The notes: generated from the sequence alone by a model not told the origin. A DNA stretch of 64,000 nucleotides from Pseudomonadales bacterium (GCA_022819645.1 JAJEGU010000041.1:86846-150845), one strand, 5' to 3'; positions 20,210 through 31,712 are shown, counted from the first letter of the stretch. Numbers and translations are program-made.

Positions 20210-20683
20210 ATGAGCCTGAGCCTGTTTCCAGACGATCTGAGTTCCCATTTTTCGGCGCTGGCGTTTGATTTTGGAACCCAGCGCATCGGCGTCGCCTTCG
20301 GCCAGACCCTGAGCGGCACCGCCAGCGCGGTAACCGTGCTCAAGGCCCGGGACGGTCAACCGCGCTGGAATGAAATGGCCCAGCTTGTGGAACTTTGGAA
20401 GCCCGACGTTTTTCTCGTCGGCCTGCCCTACAACATCGACGGTTCGGTGAGCGAGTTGCTGGGTCGGGCGGAGAAATTCGCGCGCCGCCTCCAGGAACGC
20501 TTCGAAAAACCCTGCTACGGCATGGATGAGCGGCTCTCCTCCCGGGAAGCCATCGAGCGGCTGGTGGAAGCCAATGCCACCATGATGGTGAAGAAAACCG
20601 CCATCGACCATATTGCCGCCCAGATCATACTGGAGAACTGGTTCAACGAAATCCGCGTCAAGGCGCCGGATTCCGGGCAGTAA
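20210..20683 (+). CDS. ruvX: Holliday junction resolvase-like RuvX (YqgF)
   Basis: LAFDFGTQRIGVAFGQTLSGTA; PDVFLVGLPYNIDG; GMDERLSSREA. Confidence 0.94.
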   Translation: MSLSLFPDDLSSHFSALAFDFGTQRIGVAFGQTLSGTASAVTVLKARDGQPRWNEMAQLVELWKPDVFLVGLPYNIDGSVSELLGRAEKFARRLQERFEKPCYGMDERLSSREAIERLVEANATMMVKKTAIDHIAAQIILENWFNEIRVKAPDSGQ

Positions 20684-20684
20684 C

Positions 20685-21761
20685 TCAATACCTGAAACTC
20701 CCGGTTTGTCCCCGCGTTTCCCATATCGCCGGGTCCCTGGCGTGAAGCAGGGCTTCCTCCCGGCCCACCTGTCCCGCTGCGAGCAATTCCGCCAGACTCT
20801 GGTCCAGGGTGGCCATTCCCTGGGACGCGCCGGATTGCATGCAGGAATAGATCTGGGCGATCCGGTCCTCCCTCACCAGATTGCGTACGGCGGTGCTGGC
20901 CAGCAGAATCTCCCGGGCGGCCACGCGTCCGCCGCCGGGTTTGCGCAACAGGGTCTGGGCGATCACCGCCTGCAGGGATTCGGCAAGCTGGGTCCGAACT
21001 ATGGCTTTTTCCGCCGCGGGAAAGACATCGATAATGCGATTGATGGTTTTCACCGCCGAGGCGGTGTGCAGGGTGGCGAGCACCAGATGGCCGGTTTCCG
21101 CGGCGGTCAATGCCAGGCGAATCGTTTCCGGGTCGCGCAGTTCTCCAAGCAGAATAACGTCCGGGTCTTCCCGCAGAGCCGCCCGCAGGGCCGCCGCGAA
21201 GCCGCGGGTGTGCCGTTTCGCCTCGCGCTGGGTCAGCAGGCAATGGCGGCTGGGATGGATGAATTCGATGGGGTCTTCGATCGTGAGGATGTGGCCGTGG
21301 AGTTTGCGGTTGATGTGATCGACCATGGCCGCCAGGGTGGTGGACTTGCCCGAGCCGGTGGGTCCGGTGACCACCACGAGACCGCTTGGAAATTCGGCGA
21401 TTTGGGCAATGTTTTCGCCCATGCCGAGCTGCTCCAGACTCGGCGCCGCCGCGGGAATCGCCCGGAACACCGCCGCCGGGCCGTTGCGTTGCAGGAAGGC
21501 GTTAAGCCGGAACCGCGCCGCGTCGGGCGCCTCGATGGCAAGATCGATTTCCTCTCCGGCGAGGAAGTCTTGCCGCTGGTTGTCGTTGAGGCAGGAATCG
21601 ATGCAGGCCTGCACCTGGCCCTGATCCAGCGGCTCCAGCGAAGCCGGGCGCAATTCGCCATCGATCCGCAGCCAGGGCGGCAGCCCGGCGGCGAGATGCA
21701 GGTCGGAAGCGCCCTGTTCCTTGCACAGAGCCAATAATTTTCGAAGTTCCATGGAGAGCAT
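20685..21761 (-). CDS. pilT: Type IV pilus twitching motility ATPase (PilT/PilU family)
   Basis: GLVVVTGPTGSGKSTTLAAMVDHIN; ILTIEDPIEFIH; GELRDPETIRLALTAAETGHLVLATLHT. Confidence 0.9.
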   Translation of the reverse strand: MLSMELRKLLALCKEQGASDLHLAAGLPPWLRIDGELRPASLEPLDQGQVQACIDSCLNDNQRQDFLAGEEIDLAIEAPDAARFRLNAFLQRNGPAAVFRAIPAAAPSLEQLGMGENIAQIAEFPSGLVVVTGPTGSGKSTTLAAMVDHINRKLHGHILTIEDPIEFIHPSRHCLLTQREAKRHTRGFAAALRAALREDPDVILLGELRDPETIRLALTAAETGHLVLATLHTASAVKTINRIIDVFPAAEKAIVRTQLAESLQAVIAQTLLRKPGGGRVAAREILLASTAVRNLVREDRIAQIYSCMQSGASQGMATLDQSLAELLAAGQVGREEALLHARDPAIWETRGQTGSFRY

Positions 21762-21785
21762 TCTTTCCCTCTTTTCGGCTGGCTA

Positions 21786-21806
21786 GGAGCCTGCGCCGCA
21801 GGCTCC
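21786..21806. repeat. GGAGCCTGC-GCC-GCAGGCTCC hairpin (family 4)
   Basis: Perfect 9-bp stem; related hairpin at 41803-41823 and in the arms of the 9862-10030 element. Confidence 0.65.
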
Positions 21807-21862
21807 CGGTGGGCAATTATTGATGGTAGACTTTCGCCGCCGCATCTTTTTGCAACCTGATC

Positions 21863-22543
21863 GTGACCGGTATCGCCCCCAGGCTGGAGCAACTCCGCGC
21901 CCGCATCCGCGAATGCGAGGGCCGCCATGGCCGCCCGCCCGGCTCGGTGCGCCTGTTGCCGGTGAGCAAGGGGCAAAAGCCGGCAAGAATCGCCGAAGCC
22001 AGACGACTCGGCATCACCGGGTTTGGCGAAAGTTACTTGCGGGAAGCCCTTGACAAGATGAATCGGGCGCCGGATTGCCAGTGGCATTTCATTGGTCCCC
22101 TGCAATCAAACAAGACCCGCGGCATCGCGGAAAACTTTCACTGGGTGCAGAGCGTTGCGCGGTCGAAGGTCGCCCGGCGGCTGAATGACCAGCGTCCGGC
22201 GGATTTGCCGCCGCTGAATGTCTGCGTGCAGGTCAATCTGTCGGGAGAAGAGAGCAAGTCCGGCGTGGCGCTGGCCGATGCCGAAATGCTGTGCCGGGAA
22301 GTCAACCGGCTGCCCCGGCTGCGCCTGCGCGGCCTCATGACGATTCCGGCCCGGGTCGCGGAGGAGAACGCCCAGCGCCTCGCATTCCGCAAACTGGCGG
22401 CGGAGTTTCAGCGATTGCGGCGCATGATTCCCGAAATAGATACCCTGTCCATGGGAATGAGCCATGACTTTGAAGCCGCCATTGCCGAAGGCGCCACCAT
22501 GATCCGCCTCGGCACTGCCCTGTTCGGCGCCAGGAAAGGATGA
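21863..22543 (+). CDS. yggS: YggS family pyridoxal phosphate-dependent protein (GTG start)
   Basis: LLPVSKGQKPARIAEARRLGITGFGESYLREALDKM; WHFIGPLQSNKTR; LSMGMSHDFEAAIAEGATMIRLGTALFG. Confidence 0.95.
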   Translation: MTGIAPRLEQLRARIRECEGRHGRPPGSVRLLPVSKGQKPARIAEARRLGITGFGESYLREALDKMNRAPDCQWHFIGPLQSNKTRGIAENFHWVQSVARSKVARRLNDQRPADLPPLNVCVQVNLSGEESKSGVALADAEMLCREVNRLPRLRLRGLMTIPARVAEENAQRLAFRKLAAEFQRLRRMIPEIDTLSMGMSHDFEAAIAEGATMIRLGTALFGARKG

Positions 22544-22615
22544 AATTTCATCGGCGCGGGCCCCGGCTTATGGGATAGAATGGCCGCTTTCCCGGAATCC
22601 GCCTGGAGCGGCGTC

Positions 22616-23443
22616 ATGTCGGCACGACACATCGGCTTCATCGGCAGCGGCAACATGGCCGGCAGCATCGTACCCGGCCTGCTCGACAAGGGCTGGCAGG
22701 CATCGCGGATTTCCGTGGCTGACATAGATCCCGCCAAAGTGTCGCGGCTTGTGCACAAACACAGCGTTAATTCATCGAGCAGCGAACAGATCGGCCAGGA
22801 CTGCGACCTGATCGTGCTTGCGGTCAAACCCCAGTCCATGGCGGATGCCTGCGCGACATTGCGACCCGCCCTCGGCAGCCGCAGGCCGCTGGTCATGTCG
22901 GTGGCCGCCGGGGTGACCCTGGCGCGGCTCGCCGAATGGCTGGGTGACCGCCTGCCCATCGTGCGCTGCATGCCCAATACCCCGGCCCTCATCGGTTGCG
23001 GCGCCTCGGGCCTCTTCGCCAATGCCCTCGCTGACGCGGGCCAGCGGCAAAGCGTGGAGGAATTGATGCGCGCCGTGGGCATCTGCCTGTGGTGCGAAAG
23101 GGAGGCCGATCTCGATATCGTTACCGCGTTGTCCGGCTCGGGCCCGGCGTATTTCTTCCTGTTCATGGAAGCCATGCAAGACGCCGCGCGGAAGCTTGGG
23201 CTCGATGCGGCCCTTGCCAGTCAACTCACCTGTCAGACCGCCCTGGGCGCCGCCCGGCTCGTGGATAGCAGCGAGCTGGAACTGAAAACCCTTCGCGCCC
23301 AGGTGACCTCGCCCGGCGGAACCACCGAGGCGGCGGTCAGGCAATTCGAAGACAATGGCCTGCGCCGGCTCGTGGAAACCGCCATCGCCGCCGCCGCCGA
23401 GCGCGCCGGCGAGTTCGCCCGGGCCGGGGGACCAGCGCCATGA
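22616..23443 (+). CDS. proC: Pyrroline-5-carboxylate reductase
   Basis: MSARHIGFIGSGNMAGSIVPGLL; VRCMPNTPALIGCGASGLFAN; VTALSGSGPAYFFLFMEAMQDAA; VTSPGGTTEAAV. Confidence 0.95.
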   Translation: MSARHIGFIGSGNMAGSIVPGLLDKGWQASRISVADIDPAKVSRLVHKHSVNSSSSEQIGQDCDLIVLAVKPQSMADACATLRPALGSRRPLVMSVAAGVTLARLAEWLGDRLPIVRCMPNTPALIGCGASGLFANALADAGQRQSVEELMRAVGICLWCEREADLDIVTALSGSGPAYFFLFMEAMQDAARKLGLDAALASQLTCQTALGAARLVDSSELELKTLRAQVTSPGGTTEAAVRQFEDNGLRRLVETAIAAAAERAGEFARAGGPAP

Positions 23444-24027
23444 ATGAAGCAATGGCCGCGATTTTCAATGCCCTGGGCGGGCTCTATCTGCTGGCGGTCC
23501 TGCTGCGCTTCCTGCTGCAAGTCGCCCGGGCCGATTTCTACAACCCCGTATCCCAGGCCGTGGTGCGGGTGACCGACCCCATGGTGCGGATTTTCCGCAA
23601 CTTCATTCCCGGTTACCGCAATTTCGATTTCGCCACCCTGGTGCTTGCCTTCGTGGTGGAAGGCGTCGCCATCTGCGTGCTGCTGATGATTTACAACGTC
23701 AGCATACCCGGCGCCGCTTTCGTGATTACCTGGTCGGTGCTCGGCGTGGTCTACTTCATCATCAACATCTACTGGTACGCCATTATCGCGTCCATCATCA
23801 TGTCCTTCGTGATGATGTTTTCCGGCAACGTGAATCCGCACCCCCTGCTGATGCTCGTCTGGCAGTTGACCGACCCGGTCATGGCGCCTTTCCGCAAGGT
23901 GCTGCCGCCCATGGGCGGGCTGGATTTTTCGCCCATTTTCGTTTTTATCCTGATTCGCTTTATTCTGGATTTTCTCAACACCACATTCGGATCGCAGCAG
24001 GTTTCGCTGATCGTGATCGGCATCTAG
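23440..24027 (+). CDS. yggT: YggT family membrane protein
   Basis: Two YggT-like hydrophobic halves: [30 protein letters not shown] and ...[32 protein letters not shown]. Confidence 0.93.
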   Translation: MNEAMAAIFNALGGLYLLAVLLRFLLQVARADFYNPVSQAVVRVTDPMVRIFRNFIPGYRNFDFATLVLAFVVEGVAICVLLMIYNVSIPGAAFVITWSVLGVVYFIINIYWYAIIASIIMSFVMMFSGNVNPHPLLMLVWQLTDPVMAPFRKVLPPMGGLDFSPIFVFILIRFILDFLNTTFGSQQVSLIVIGI

Positions 24028-24067
24028 TGTACTGTCCCGCAACACCAGCCGACGAAACATTCGAGCC

Positions 24068-25267
24068 ATGAGCAAGAACGACAGGTCAGACAGCCTTGGA
24101 CTGGTGCGCCCGCAACGCCTCGCATTCGATGAGCCGCTGGCGCTGCGCAGCGGCAAGTCGCTACCGGCCTATGAACTGATGGTGGAAACCTATGGCGAAC
24201 TCAACCCGGATCGCTCCAATGCCATACTGATCTGTCATGCTCTCAGCGGCGATCACCACGCCGCTGGTTATCACAGCGAGGATGACCGCAAGCCCGGCTG
24301 GTGGGACAATTGCATCGGCCCGGGCAAGGCCATCGACACCAACCGGTTTTACGTGGTTTGCCTGAACAACCTCGGCGGCTGCGGCGGCAGCACCGGGCCG
24401 GTATCCATCAATCCGGAAACCGGCAAGCATTATGGCCCCGATTTCCCCATCATCACCGTGCGCGACTGGGTCAACAGCCAACTGCGGCTGATGGACCGGC
24501 TCGGCATCGGCAAATGGGTCGCGGTGATCGGCGGCAGCCTTGGCGGCATGCAGGTGCTGCGCTGGGCGATCAGCTATCCCGAGCGCCTGCACCACGCCAT
24601 CGCCATTGCCGCCGCGCCCAAACTTTCGGCCCAGAACATCGCCTTCAATGAAGTCGCCCGGCAGTCCATCACCAAGGACCCGGATTTCCACGACGGGCGC
24701 TACCTCGAACACGGCGTGTATCCCAAGCAGGGCCTGATGCTTGCGCGCATGGTGGGGCATATCACCTATTTGTCCGATTCATCCATGCGCGCCAAGTTCG
24801 GCAAGGCCCTGGCGGGACTGGAAGCGGAGCAGGGCAATTTCGGCCGGGATTTGCGCAGCGGCTCCCTGAGCTTCGGGTTCAATGTGGACTTTGAAGTGGA
24901 GAGCTATCTGCGTTACCAGGGCGAGCAGTTTTCCGAAAAGTTCGACGCCAACACCTATTTGCTGATGACCAAGGCGCTCGATTACTTCGACCCCTCGGTG
25001 GACTACGACGGCGACCTGTCCCTGGCCTTCGCCAACTCGGATTGCCGGTTCCTGCTGATGTCTTTCAGCACCGACTGGCGTTTTCCGCCTGACCGTTCCC
25101 GGGAAGTCGTCAATCAGTTGCTGCGGGCGGGCAAACGGGTGAGCTATCTGGAAATCGACGCGGACCAGGGCCACGACGCCTTTCTGCTGCCGATTCCGCG
25201 CTATATCCATGCGCTGTCGGCCTATCTCGGCAATGCCCACCGGGAGATCTGCGGTCATGCGTCCTGA
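24068..25267 (+). CDS. metX: Homoserine O-acyltransferase (MetX family)
   Basis: [49 protein letters not shown]; paired with metW. Confidence 0.95.
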   Translation: MSKNDRSDSLGLVRPQRLAFDEPLALRSGKSLPAYELMVETYGELNPDRSNAILICHALSGDHHAAGYHSEDDRKPGWWDNCIGPGKAIDTNRFYVVCLNNLGGCGGSTGPVSINPETGKHYGPDFPIITVRDWVNSQLRLMDRLGIGKWVAVIGGSLGGMQVLRWAISYPERLHHAIAIAAAPKLSAQNIAFNEVARQSITKDPDFHDGRYLEHGVYPKQGLMLARMVGHITYLSDSSMRAKFGKALAGLEAEQGNFGRDLRSGSLSFGFNVDFEVESYLRYQGEQFSEKFDANTYLLMTKALDYFDPSVDYDGDLSLAFANSDCRFLLMSFSTDWRFPPDRSREVVNQLLRAGKRVSYLEIDADQGHDAFLLPIPRYIHALSAYLGNAHREICGHAS

Positions 25268-25850
25268 CCAGGAAATCATCCGCCGCTGGATCGAACCCGG
25301 CAGCCGGGTGCTCGACCTTGGCTGCGGAGACGGCGCCCTGCTCGCCTGGCTGCAGCGCGAGCAGGACGCGCATGCGGTGGGCCTTGAGATCGATCCGGCC
25401 AATATCGAGCAATGCCTGGCTTCGGGAGTGGCGGTAATCGAGCAGAATCTGAATCAGGGCCTGTCCAATTTCGAATCCGACAGCTTCGATACCGTGCTGC
25501 TCGCCCAGACCCTGCAAGCGTTGGACAATCCCGCGGAACTGGTGCGGGAGATGCTGCGCATCGGCAGGAAGGGCATCGTTACCTTCCCCAATTTCGGCAA
25601 CTGGAAAAGCCGGCTCGACCTGCTGCTGCGGGGGCGCATGCCGGTGTCGGACTTCATGCCCCACCAGTGGTACGACACCCCCAATATCCACTTCTGCACG
25701 GTGAGGGATTTTGACGCCCTCTGCCGCGAAGGCGATATCCGCGTGCTCGCCCGCACCGTGGTCAATTCCCGCCATGAAGGCAGTTGGGCCATGCGCGCCT
25801 GGCCCAATTTTCTCGGCGAAATCGCCATCTACCATCTGAGCCGAAACTGA
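25257..25850 (+). CDS. metW: Methionine biosynthesis protein MetW
   Basis: [71 protein letters not shown]. Confidence 0.95.
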   Translation: MRPDQEIIRRWIEPGSRVLDLGCGDGALLAWLQREQDAHAVGLEIDPANIEQCLASGVAVIEQNLNQGLSNFESDSFDTVLLAQTLQALDNPAELVREMLRIGRKGIVTFPNFGNWKSRLDLLLRGRMPVSDFMPHQWYDTPNIHFCTVRDFDALCREGDIRVLARTVVNSRHEGSWAMRAWPNFLGEIAIYHLSRN

Positions 25851-26452
25851 TGTCTCGCATCGTGCTCGCCAGCGGCAATGCCGGCAAGCTTGCGGAGCTG
25901 CGCGCCCTGCTCGCGCCAAGGCGGGTGGAATTGCTCTCCCAGGACGCATTCGAAATCGCGCCGGCCGAAGAGAACGGGCTGAGTTTTGTCGAGAACGCCC
26001 TGCTCAAGGCGAGGCACGCCTGCCGCGAGAGCGGCCTGCCCGCCATTGCCGATGACTCCGGGCTTGCGGTGGACGCCCTCCAGGGCAGGCCGGGCATCTT
26101 CTCCGCGCGCTATGCCGGGGTCGATGGCGCCGGGGCCGATGAAGCCAACAATCAGAAGCTTCTCGCGGAACTTCGCCAAATCCCCGCCGCCGGGCGCGGG
26201 GCCCGCTTTCACTGCGTCATCGTGTTCCTGCGCCATGCGGAAGACCCCATGCCCCTGGTATGCCAGGCAAGCTGGGAAGGGCGGGTCCTGTTCGAGCCCC
26301 GGGGGGGAAACGGCTTTGGCTATGACCCCCTGTTCTTCCTGCCCGGGGAAAATCGGAGTTCGGCGGAATTGCCGTCGGAGCGCAAGAATGTCCTCAGCCA
26401 CCGGGCCCAGGCTATCGGCAAGCTGCTGTCATGCTGGAACTACCCCCCCTAG
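25850..26452 (+). CDS. rdgB: Non-canonical purine NTP pyrophosphatase (RdgB/HAM1)
   Basis: [63 protein letters not shown]. Confidence 0.95.
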   Translation: MSRIVLASGNAGKLAELRALLAPRRVELLSQDAFEIAPAEENGLSFVENALLKARHACRESGLPAIADDSGLAVDALQGRPGIFSARYAGVDGAGADEANNQKLLAELRQIPAAGRGARFHCVIVFLRHAEDPMPLVCQASWEGRVLFEPRGGNGFGYDPLFFLPGENRSSAELPSERKNVLSHRAQAIGKLLSCWNYPP

Positions 26453-27564
26453 GGCTGTATGCCCACATCCCCTGGTGCGTTCGCAAATGTCCCTATTGCG
26501 ACTTCAATTCCCATGAAAGGCCGGGCGCCGGGATTCCCGAGACTGCCTATGTGGACACCCTCTGCGCCGACTTGACCGCAAGCCGGCAAGAAGACGCCAG
26601 GCAAGCGGAAACGGTCTTTTTCGGCGGCGGCACGCCAAGCCTGTTCCAGGCCGGGTCCTTCGCCCGCCTGCTCGATGTGCTGCGGGACAGCGACGGCCTT
26701 GCGCCGAATGCCGAGATCAGCCTGGAAGCCAATCCGGGAACCGCCGAGGCGAGGCGGTTCGCGGGATACCGCGGCGCCGGAATCAACCGGCTTTCCATCG
26801 GCGCGCAAAGTTTTGACGACGACGCCCTGGGCCGGCTCGGCAGAATCCACAACGGCGCCGAGGCCCGGGGAGCAATGGCCATGGCGAGAAAAGCGGGCTT
26901 TGACAATATCAATCTCGATCTGATGTTCGGCCTTCCCGGACAGCGTCATGACGAGGCCTTGCGGGATCTTGCCAGCGCCATCGAATTGCAGCCCGAGCAT
27001 ATCTCCTGGTATCAACTCACCCTGGAGCCCAACACGGTTTTCTGGCGGCGGCCGCCTCCCCTGCCGGAAGACAGCGCGGTGGAAGCCATGCAGGAAGCCG
27101 GTCTTGCCATGCTGGAAAAAGCCGGCTATGCGCGTTACGAGATTTCCGCTTTCGCCAGGCCGGGGAAACAGTGCCGGCACAATCTGAATTACTGGCGCTT
27201 TGGCGACTATCTGGGTATTGGCGCGGGCGCCCATGGCAAACGGAGTTTTCCGGGCCGGAACCGCATCCTGCGCAGCCGCAAGACGCGCCGGCCGGAACAT
27301 TACCTCGAAGCGGGCAGTCAAACGATTGCGGTGGAAGTAAGCCCGGCCGAGCGGCCGCTGGAATTCCTGATGAACGCCCTGCGCCTCGTGGAAGGTTTTG
27401 CTCCCGCCGATTTCGCCAGCCGCACCGGGCTTGCTTTGCGCGCCATCGAGGACAGGCTAGAATGCCTCGCTCGCCAGGGTTTGCTGGAACAGGACGATGT
27501 TTCGGTGCGCGCGAGCAGCAGGGGCTACCGCCTGCTGGACAGCATCCTCGGAGAATTCACGTGA
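26431..27564 (+). CDS. hemW: Radical SAM heme chaperone HemW
   Basis: [58 protein letters not shown]. Confidence 0.95.
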   Translation: MLELPPLGLYAHIPWCVRKCPYCDFNSHERPGAGIPETAYVDTLCADLTASRQEDARQAETVFFGGGTPSLFQAGSFARLLDVLRDSDGLAPNAEISLEANPGTAEARRFAGYRGAGINRLSIGAQSFDDDALGRLGRIHNGAEARGAMAMARKAGFDNINLDLMFGLPGQRHDEALRDLASAIELQPEHISWYQLTLEPNTVFWRRPPPLPEDSAVEAMQEAGLAMLEKAGYARYEISAFARPGKQCRHNLNYWRFGDYLGIGAGAHGKRSFPGRNRILRSRKTRRPEHYLEAGSQTIAVEVSPAERPLEFLMNALRLVEGFAPADFASRTGLALRAIEDRLECLARQGLLEQDDVSVRASSRGYRLLDSILGEFT

Positions 27565-27923
27565 AGCAATCACTCGATACCCTGTCCTGCGAGCCCTGCC
27601 GCATTGGCGGCGAGACCGTGACGGAAACCCAGGCCGGAGAATGGCTCGCGGACTTGCCCCACTGGCGGCAGCTAACGGACGAGGGCGTCAACAAACTTGC
27701 GGGCGAGTTCCGCTTTCCCGACTGGGAGGCGGCGATGCGCTATGCGAACCGGATTTCCGAGTTGGCCGGGGAGCAGGACCATCATCCGGCCATGACGGTT
27801 GAATGGGGCAAGGTCACCCTGCGCTGGTGGACCCACAAGATCGGCGGCCTGCACCGGAACGACTTCATCATGGCGGCCAAAAGCAGCGAAATCGCCCGGG
27901 AACTGAACCCGGCCGGGAGTTGA
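27561..27923 (+). CDS. phhB: 4a-hydroxytetrahydrobiopterin dehydratase (GTG start)
   Basis: KLAGEFRFPDWEAAMRYANRISELAGEQDHHPAMTVEWGKVTLRWWTHKIGGLHRNDFIMAAK. Confidence 0.9.
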   Translation: MKQSLDTLSCEPCRIGGETVTETQAGEWLADLPHWRQLTDEGVNKLAGEFRFPDWEAAMRYANRISELAGEQDHHPAMTVEWGKVTLRWWTHKIGGLHRNDFIMAAKSSEIARELNPAGS

Positions 27924-27925
27924 GC

Positions 27926-29083
27926 ATGGCCGGGGAATCCCGCGAACTGCTGGCCGGGCTCGGCAGGATGATTGGTCTTGCCAGCGTCAGCTCCACCGAC
28001 CCCGGCATCGACATGAGCAACCGGCCGGTGGTCGAGTTTCTGGCGGAGAAGCTCGATTCGCTCGGTTTCGCCTGCGAGGTGGTGCAATCGCCTTCCACCA
28101 CCGGCAATGAGAAATGCAATCTGATTGCGACATATGGCAGTGGCCCCGGCGGCATGGTGCTCGCGGGCCATACCGACACCGTTCCCTTCGATGAGCACCT
28201 GTGGAGCGGGGACCCCTTGCGAATGACCGAGCGCGACGGACGCCTGTACGGCCTCGGCGTCACCGACATGAAAGGCTTTTTCCCCATCGCCATCGAGGCC
28301 GTGCGGTCCCTGCTTGATGAGGAATTTCGCCAGCCGCTGATCATTCTCGCCACCGCCGATGAAGAAACCTCGATGCAGGGCGCCCGCAGTCTTGCGGAAA
28401 TGGGTTGGCCCCGGGCGCGCTCGGCAATCGTCGGCGAGCCCACCGGAATGCGGCCCATCCGCAGCCACAAGGGCATCATGATGGAATCGGTGCGCCTGCA
28501 AGGCAGCAGCGGTCATTCCTCCGACCCATCCCTGGGCCGCAACGCACTCGACGCCATGCACGCCGTCATCGCCGACCTGATCGCCTTCCGCGGGCAGTTG
28601 CGCGAGCGCTACCGCGGCGATTTTTTCGAGATCCCCCATCCCACCCTGAATCTCGGCGTGATTCACGGCGGCGACAATCCAAACCGCATCTGCGGCCATT
28701 GCGAGTTGCAATTCGACATTCGCCTGATGCCGGGAATGGAAGTGGAAAGCATCCGGCACGAAATTCGCCGGCGCCTTGCCGCGGTAACCGGGCCCTTGCG
28801 GGTCGAGGCCGAACTCGTGCCGCTGTTTCCCGGCACGCCGGCGTTTTTCGCCCGGGAACAGAGCGCCCTGTTGCGCGCCGCGGAGAAAATCACCGGCCAC
28901 CAGGGCGAAAGCGTGGCTTTCGGCACCGAAGCGCCATTCCTGCAGCAACTCGGCATGGACACCATCGTGCTCGGCCCGGGGAATATCGATCAGGCGCATC
29001 AGCCCGATGAATACCTGTCCCTGGACATGATCGATCCCTGCATCCGAACCCTGCGGGAACTCGTGGCACAGCATTGCCTGTGA
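27926..29083 (+). CDS. argE: Acetylornithine deacetylase
   Basis: M20 peptidase motifs VLAGHTDTVPFDEHLW, YGLGVTDMKGFFPIA, ATADEETSMQGAR; adjacent to argA. Confidence 0.92.
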   Translation: MAGESRELLAGLGRMIGLASVSSTDPGIDMSNRPVVEFLAEKLDSLGFACEVVQSPSTTGNEKCNLIATYGSGPGGMVLAGHTDTVPFDEHLWSGDPLRMTERDGRLYGLGVTDMKGFFPIAIEAVRSLLDEEFRQPLIILATADEETSMQGARSLAEMGWPRARSAIVGEPTGMRPIRSHKGIMMESVRLQGSSGHSSDPSLGRNALDAMHAVIADLIAFRGQLRERYRGDFFEIPHPTLNLGVIHGGDNPNRICGHCELQFDIRLMPGMEVESIRHEIRRRLAAVTGPLRVEAELVPLFPGTPAFFAREQSALLRAAEKITGHQGESVAFGTEAPFLQQLGMDTIVLGPGNIDQAHQPDEYLSLDMIDPCIRTLRELVAQHCL

Positions 29084-29093
29084 GGTTGAGAAT

Positions 29094-30392
29094 ATGAACA
29101 GGGCAGGGGAAATGATCGAACTGTTCCGTTCCGCGGCGGCCTATATCAATGCCCACCGCGGCGGCACTTTCGTCATCCTGCTCCACGGCGAGGCGCTGGC
29201 CGGGGACAATCTGCCCAATATCGTCTTCGACCTGAGCCTGCTGCACAGCCTTGGGGTGCGCATGGCCGTGGTGCATGGTCTGGAGGCCGGCGCTGCGGAA
29301 CCCGCTCCCGGAGAGCAGGCCCGGGCGCTTGACGAGGCGGCGATGGGGCGGATTCGGCAACAGGCAGGCGGGCTTGGCGTGGCGATAGAGGCGATGTTTT
29401 CCCAGGGCACGAGCAAATCCCCCCTGCATGGCGCCGATATCCCGGTGCGCCGGGGTAATTTTGTCGCGGCAAGACCCGCCGGCGTGGTGGGAGGGGTTGA
29501 TCTGCAATACGCGGGGAAGGTCAGAAAAATCGACGCGGCGGCCATCCGCGAAGAACTGGCCCGGGGCAAGATCGTGCTGCTGCCGAGCCTTGGTTATTCG
29601 ATTACCGGAGAGGTCTTCGCCCTGGCGCCTGGCGAGCTGGCCACGGAAACCGCCGCCGCCCTGGAAGCCGACAAGCTCATCCTGTTCGTCCCCGGCGATG
29701 GCGCAAGCAATGCCGATGGCGCCGTGCTGCCCAACCTGAGCCTTGCCGAGGGCGAAGCCTGCAGGGACCGGCTGCTGGCCCGCAGCGATGCTGATTCCCG
29801 CTGCGCCGGCCTTGCCCTGCAGGCGGCCCTGCGGGCCTGCCGGGGGGGAGTCCACCGTTGCCATCTGATCAGTTGCCGCCGGAACGGCGCGTTATTGGAG
29901 GAATTGTTCACCCGGGAGGGCAGCGGCAGCCTGCTCAGCCGCGACGAACCGCATCTGTTGCGCCCGGCGCAGTTATCCGATGTGCCTGGCATCCTGCAAC
30001 TCATCGCCCCGCTCGAAGCCGACGGTTCCCTGGTGCGCCGTTCCCGGGAATTGCTTGAAAATGAAATCGGCAATTTCAGCATCATCGAATGGGAAGACAC
30101 CCTCGTGGCCTGCGCCGCGCTGTATCCGGTGGATGACCGCCACGGCGAGATCGCCTGCATCGCCATCGACCCGGCGCACCGCAACAATGGTCTCGGCGAA
30201 CGCCTGCTCGCCAGCCTCGAAGCCGAGGCCCGCGGCAAAGGCATGGACACCCTGCTCGCCCTGACCACCCGCGCCGAACACTGGTTCCAGCGCCACGGTT
30301 TCGAGGAAAGCCGGGTGCGGGACCTGCCTGCCAACCGCCGCGAGTTCTATAACTTCCAGCGCAATTCCAAGGTGCTACGGAAGGCTTTGTGA
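29094..30392 (+). CDS. argA: Amino-acid N-acetyltransferase
   Basis: AAK-like N-terminus (GGTFVILLHGEALA) plus GNAT C-terminus (IACIAIDPAHRNNGLGERLLASLEAEAR). Confidence 0.94.
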   Translation: MNRAGEMIELFRSAAAYINAHRGGTFVILLHGEALAGDNLPNIVFDLSLLHSLGVRMAVVHGLEAGAAEPAPGEQARALDEAAMGRIRQQAGGLGVAIEAMFSQGTSKSPLHGADIPVRRGNFVAARPAGVVGGVDLQYAGKVRKIDAAAIREELARGKIVLLPSLGYSITGEVFALAPGELATETAAALEADKLILFVPGDGASNADGAVLPNLSLAEGEACRDRLLARSDADSRCAGLALQAALRACRGGVHRCHLISCRRNGALLEELFTREGSGSLLSRDEPHLLRPAQLSDVPGILQLIAPLEADGSLVRRSRELLENEIGNFSIIEWEDTLVACAALYPVDDRHGEIACIAIDPAHRNNGLGERLLASLEAEARGKGMDTLLALTTRAEHWFQRHGFEESRVRDLPANRREFYNFQRNSKVLRKAL

Positions 30393-30404
30393 AGCTGGGC
30401 CCGC

Positions 30405-31712
30405 TCAGCCGTCGAACTGTGGGCGTAGCGAGTTCAACTCTTCCGGGAATTGTTTCTCCAATCCTTCAAAGGCCAGGTCATTCAGAAATTGTCGACGCCA
30501 TAGCAGTCTCCGGTCCGCATCGCCAAGCTGCGCTTCATCGCAGGCCCCATGCCACATTTCGGCGATGACTGTTACTTGGTTTCGCATGATCGACAGGGCT
30601 TTTTCTTCGGAGATCAGGAACTTGCTTGCCGCTGCGAGGCAGAGCAGCAGTTGGCTGCGCCGTTCCCGATTGTGGACCAGCATTGCCTGGGAAGCTTCGC
30701 GTCCGGTTCTTGATTGCGGGCAAATGTCATAAGCCGGCGTCATTGTGAGGCTGTCGCCATTCCAGAATGCCGCGTGATTCCGAGCGTGATCATCTGTATT
30801 GCCCACGAGTATATTGAACGTCATCCGCGAAAACAGTTCCCTCAGCGTTTCGGTTGGCTCGGTGAAGCGCCCCCGGATAATGTCCGCAAGTTCTTCATAG
30901 GAAGCGTAGGCGGCGAACATCGCGTTCAAGCCGAAAAGTGTGAGTGCGGAGACCATTGCGCGGCGGGTCCAGCCAGCGTCCGTCAGTTTGCGGTCAAAGC
31001 GCTGGATGAGTAGTACATCTTTCCCCATTGCCTTGCAAAGCTTGACCGGCGCCACGCTGAGCCCCGCCAGACTCGCTAGACGCATGGCGATATACTCGGC
31101 TTTCAGCACGCTGCAGGTATCGGACGAGGAGGAGAATTTCGCGACGTACTTGTATTCGCCGTCCTGAATCAACGCCTTGGGCCTTGCCCCTCCGATTGCC
31201 GTTCCATGCTGCAGGGCCTCGGCCAGGTCAAGCGACAGCGGGAGCCCCCGGTCGACGCGGTCAGCTGATTCAAGTAATCGGTCGAGTGTTTCGTTTTCGG
31301 CAGCGCGGGGAACGTATTCCTGTGAAGATTTCTGGAAGTCAAGCGCTCCAATTCGATCCGAGCCAGACTTGAGCATAAAGGTAAGCTCATCAAGGTCGTC
31401 GATTATGCCCGCGCCGGTGCGGTCGCCTCCAAGTCGGTGGGCGATCACCCGGCGACCCCAGGCATCCGGTGAGGCGTCTCGCAGAGAATTGGCAATGTCA
31501 AGAGGTGGTTCGGGTGCGAAGGATCCACGACCCAGGGGAAGTTCGGGCGCATAAATAGGGATTGCGTTCTTACGGGCCAGGTAAGAACGGCCATAGGTGA
31601 ACTCGAAGTGATCGCTTTCTGCACGGATACGGCCCGCAACCACCGGTTCGGTTTGTTCAGGTAGCCAAATCCAGACGTAAGCTTCGCCAGGGTGAGTTGA
31701 GTTAGAAGTCAT
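30405..31712 (-). CDS. hipA: HipA-type serine/threonine kinase toxin
   Basis: YVAKFSSSSDTCSVLKAEYIAMRLASLAGLSVAP; VLLIQRFDRK; FNILVGNTDDHARNHAAFWNGDSLTMTPAYDICPQ. Confidence 0.93.
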   Translation of the reverse strand: MTSNSTHPGEAYVWIWLPEQTEPVVAGRIRAESDHFEFTYGRSYLARKNAIPIYAPELPLGRGSFAPEPPLDIANSLRDASPDAWGRRVIAHRLGGDRTGAGIIDDLDELTFMLKSGSDRIGALDFQKSSQEYVPRAAENETLDRLLESADRVDRGLPLSLDLAEALQHGTAIGGARPKALIQDGEYKYVAKFSSSSDTCSVLKAEYIAMRLASLAGLSVAPVKLCKAMGKDVLLIQRFDRKLTDAGWTRRAMVSALTLFGLNAMFAAYASYEELADIIRGRFTEPTETLRELFSRMTFNILVGNTDDHARNHAAFWNGDSLTMTPAYDICPQSRTGREASQAMLVHNRERRSQLLLCLAAASKFLISEEKALSIMRNQVTVIAEMWHGACDEAQLGDADRRLLWRRQFLNDLAFEGLEKQFPEELNSLRPQFDG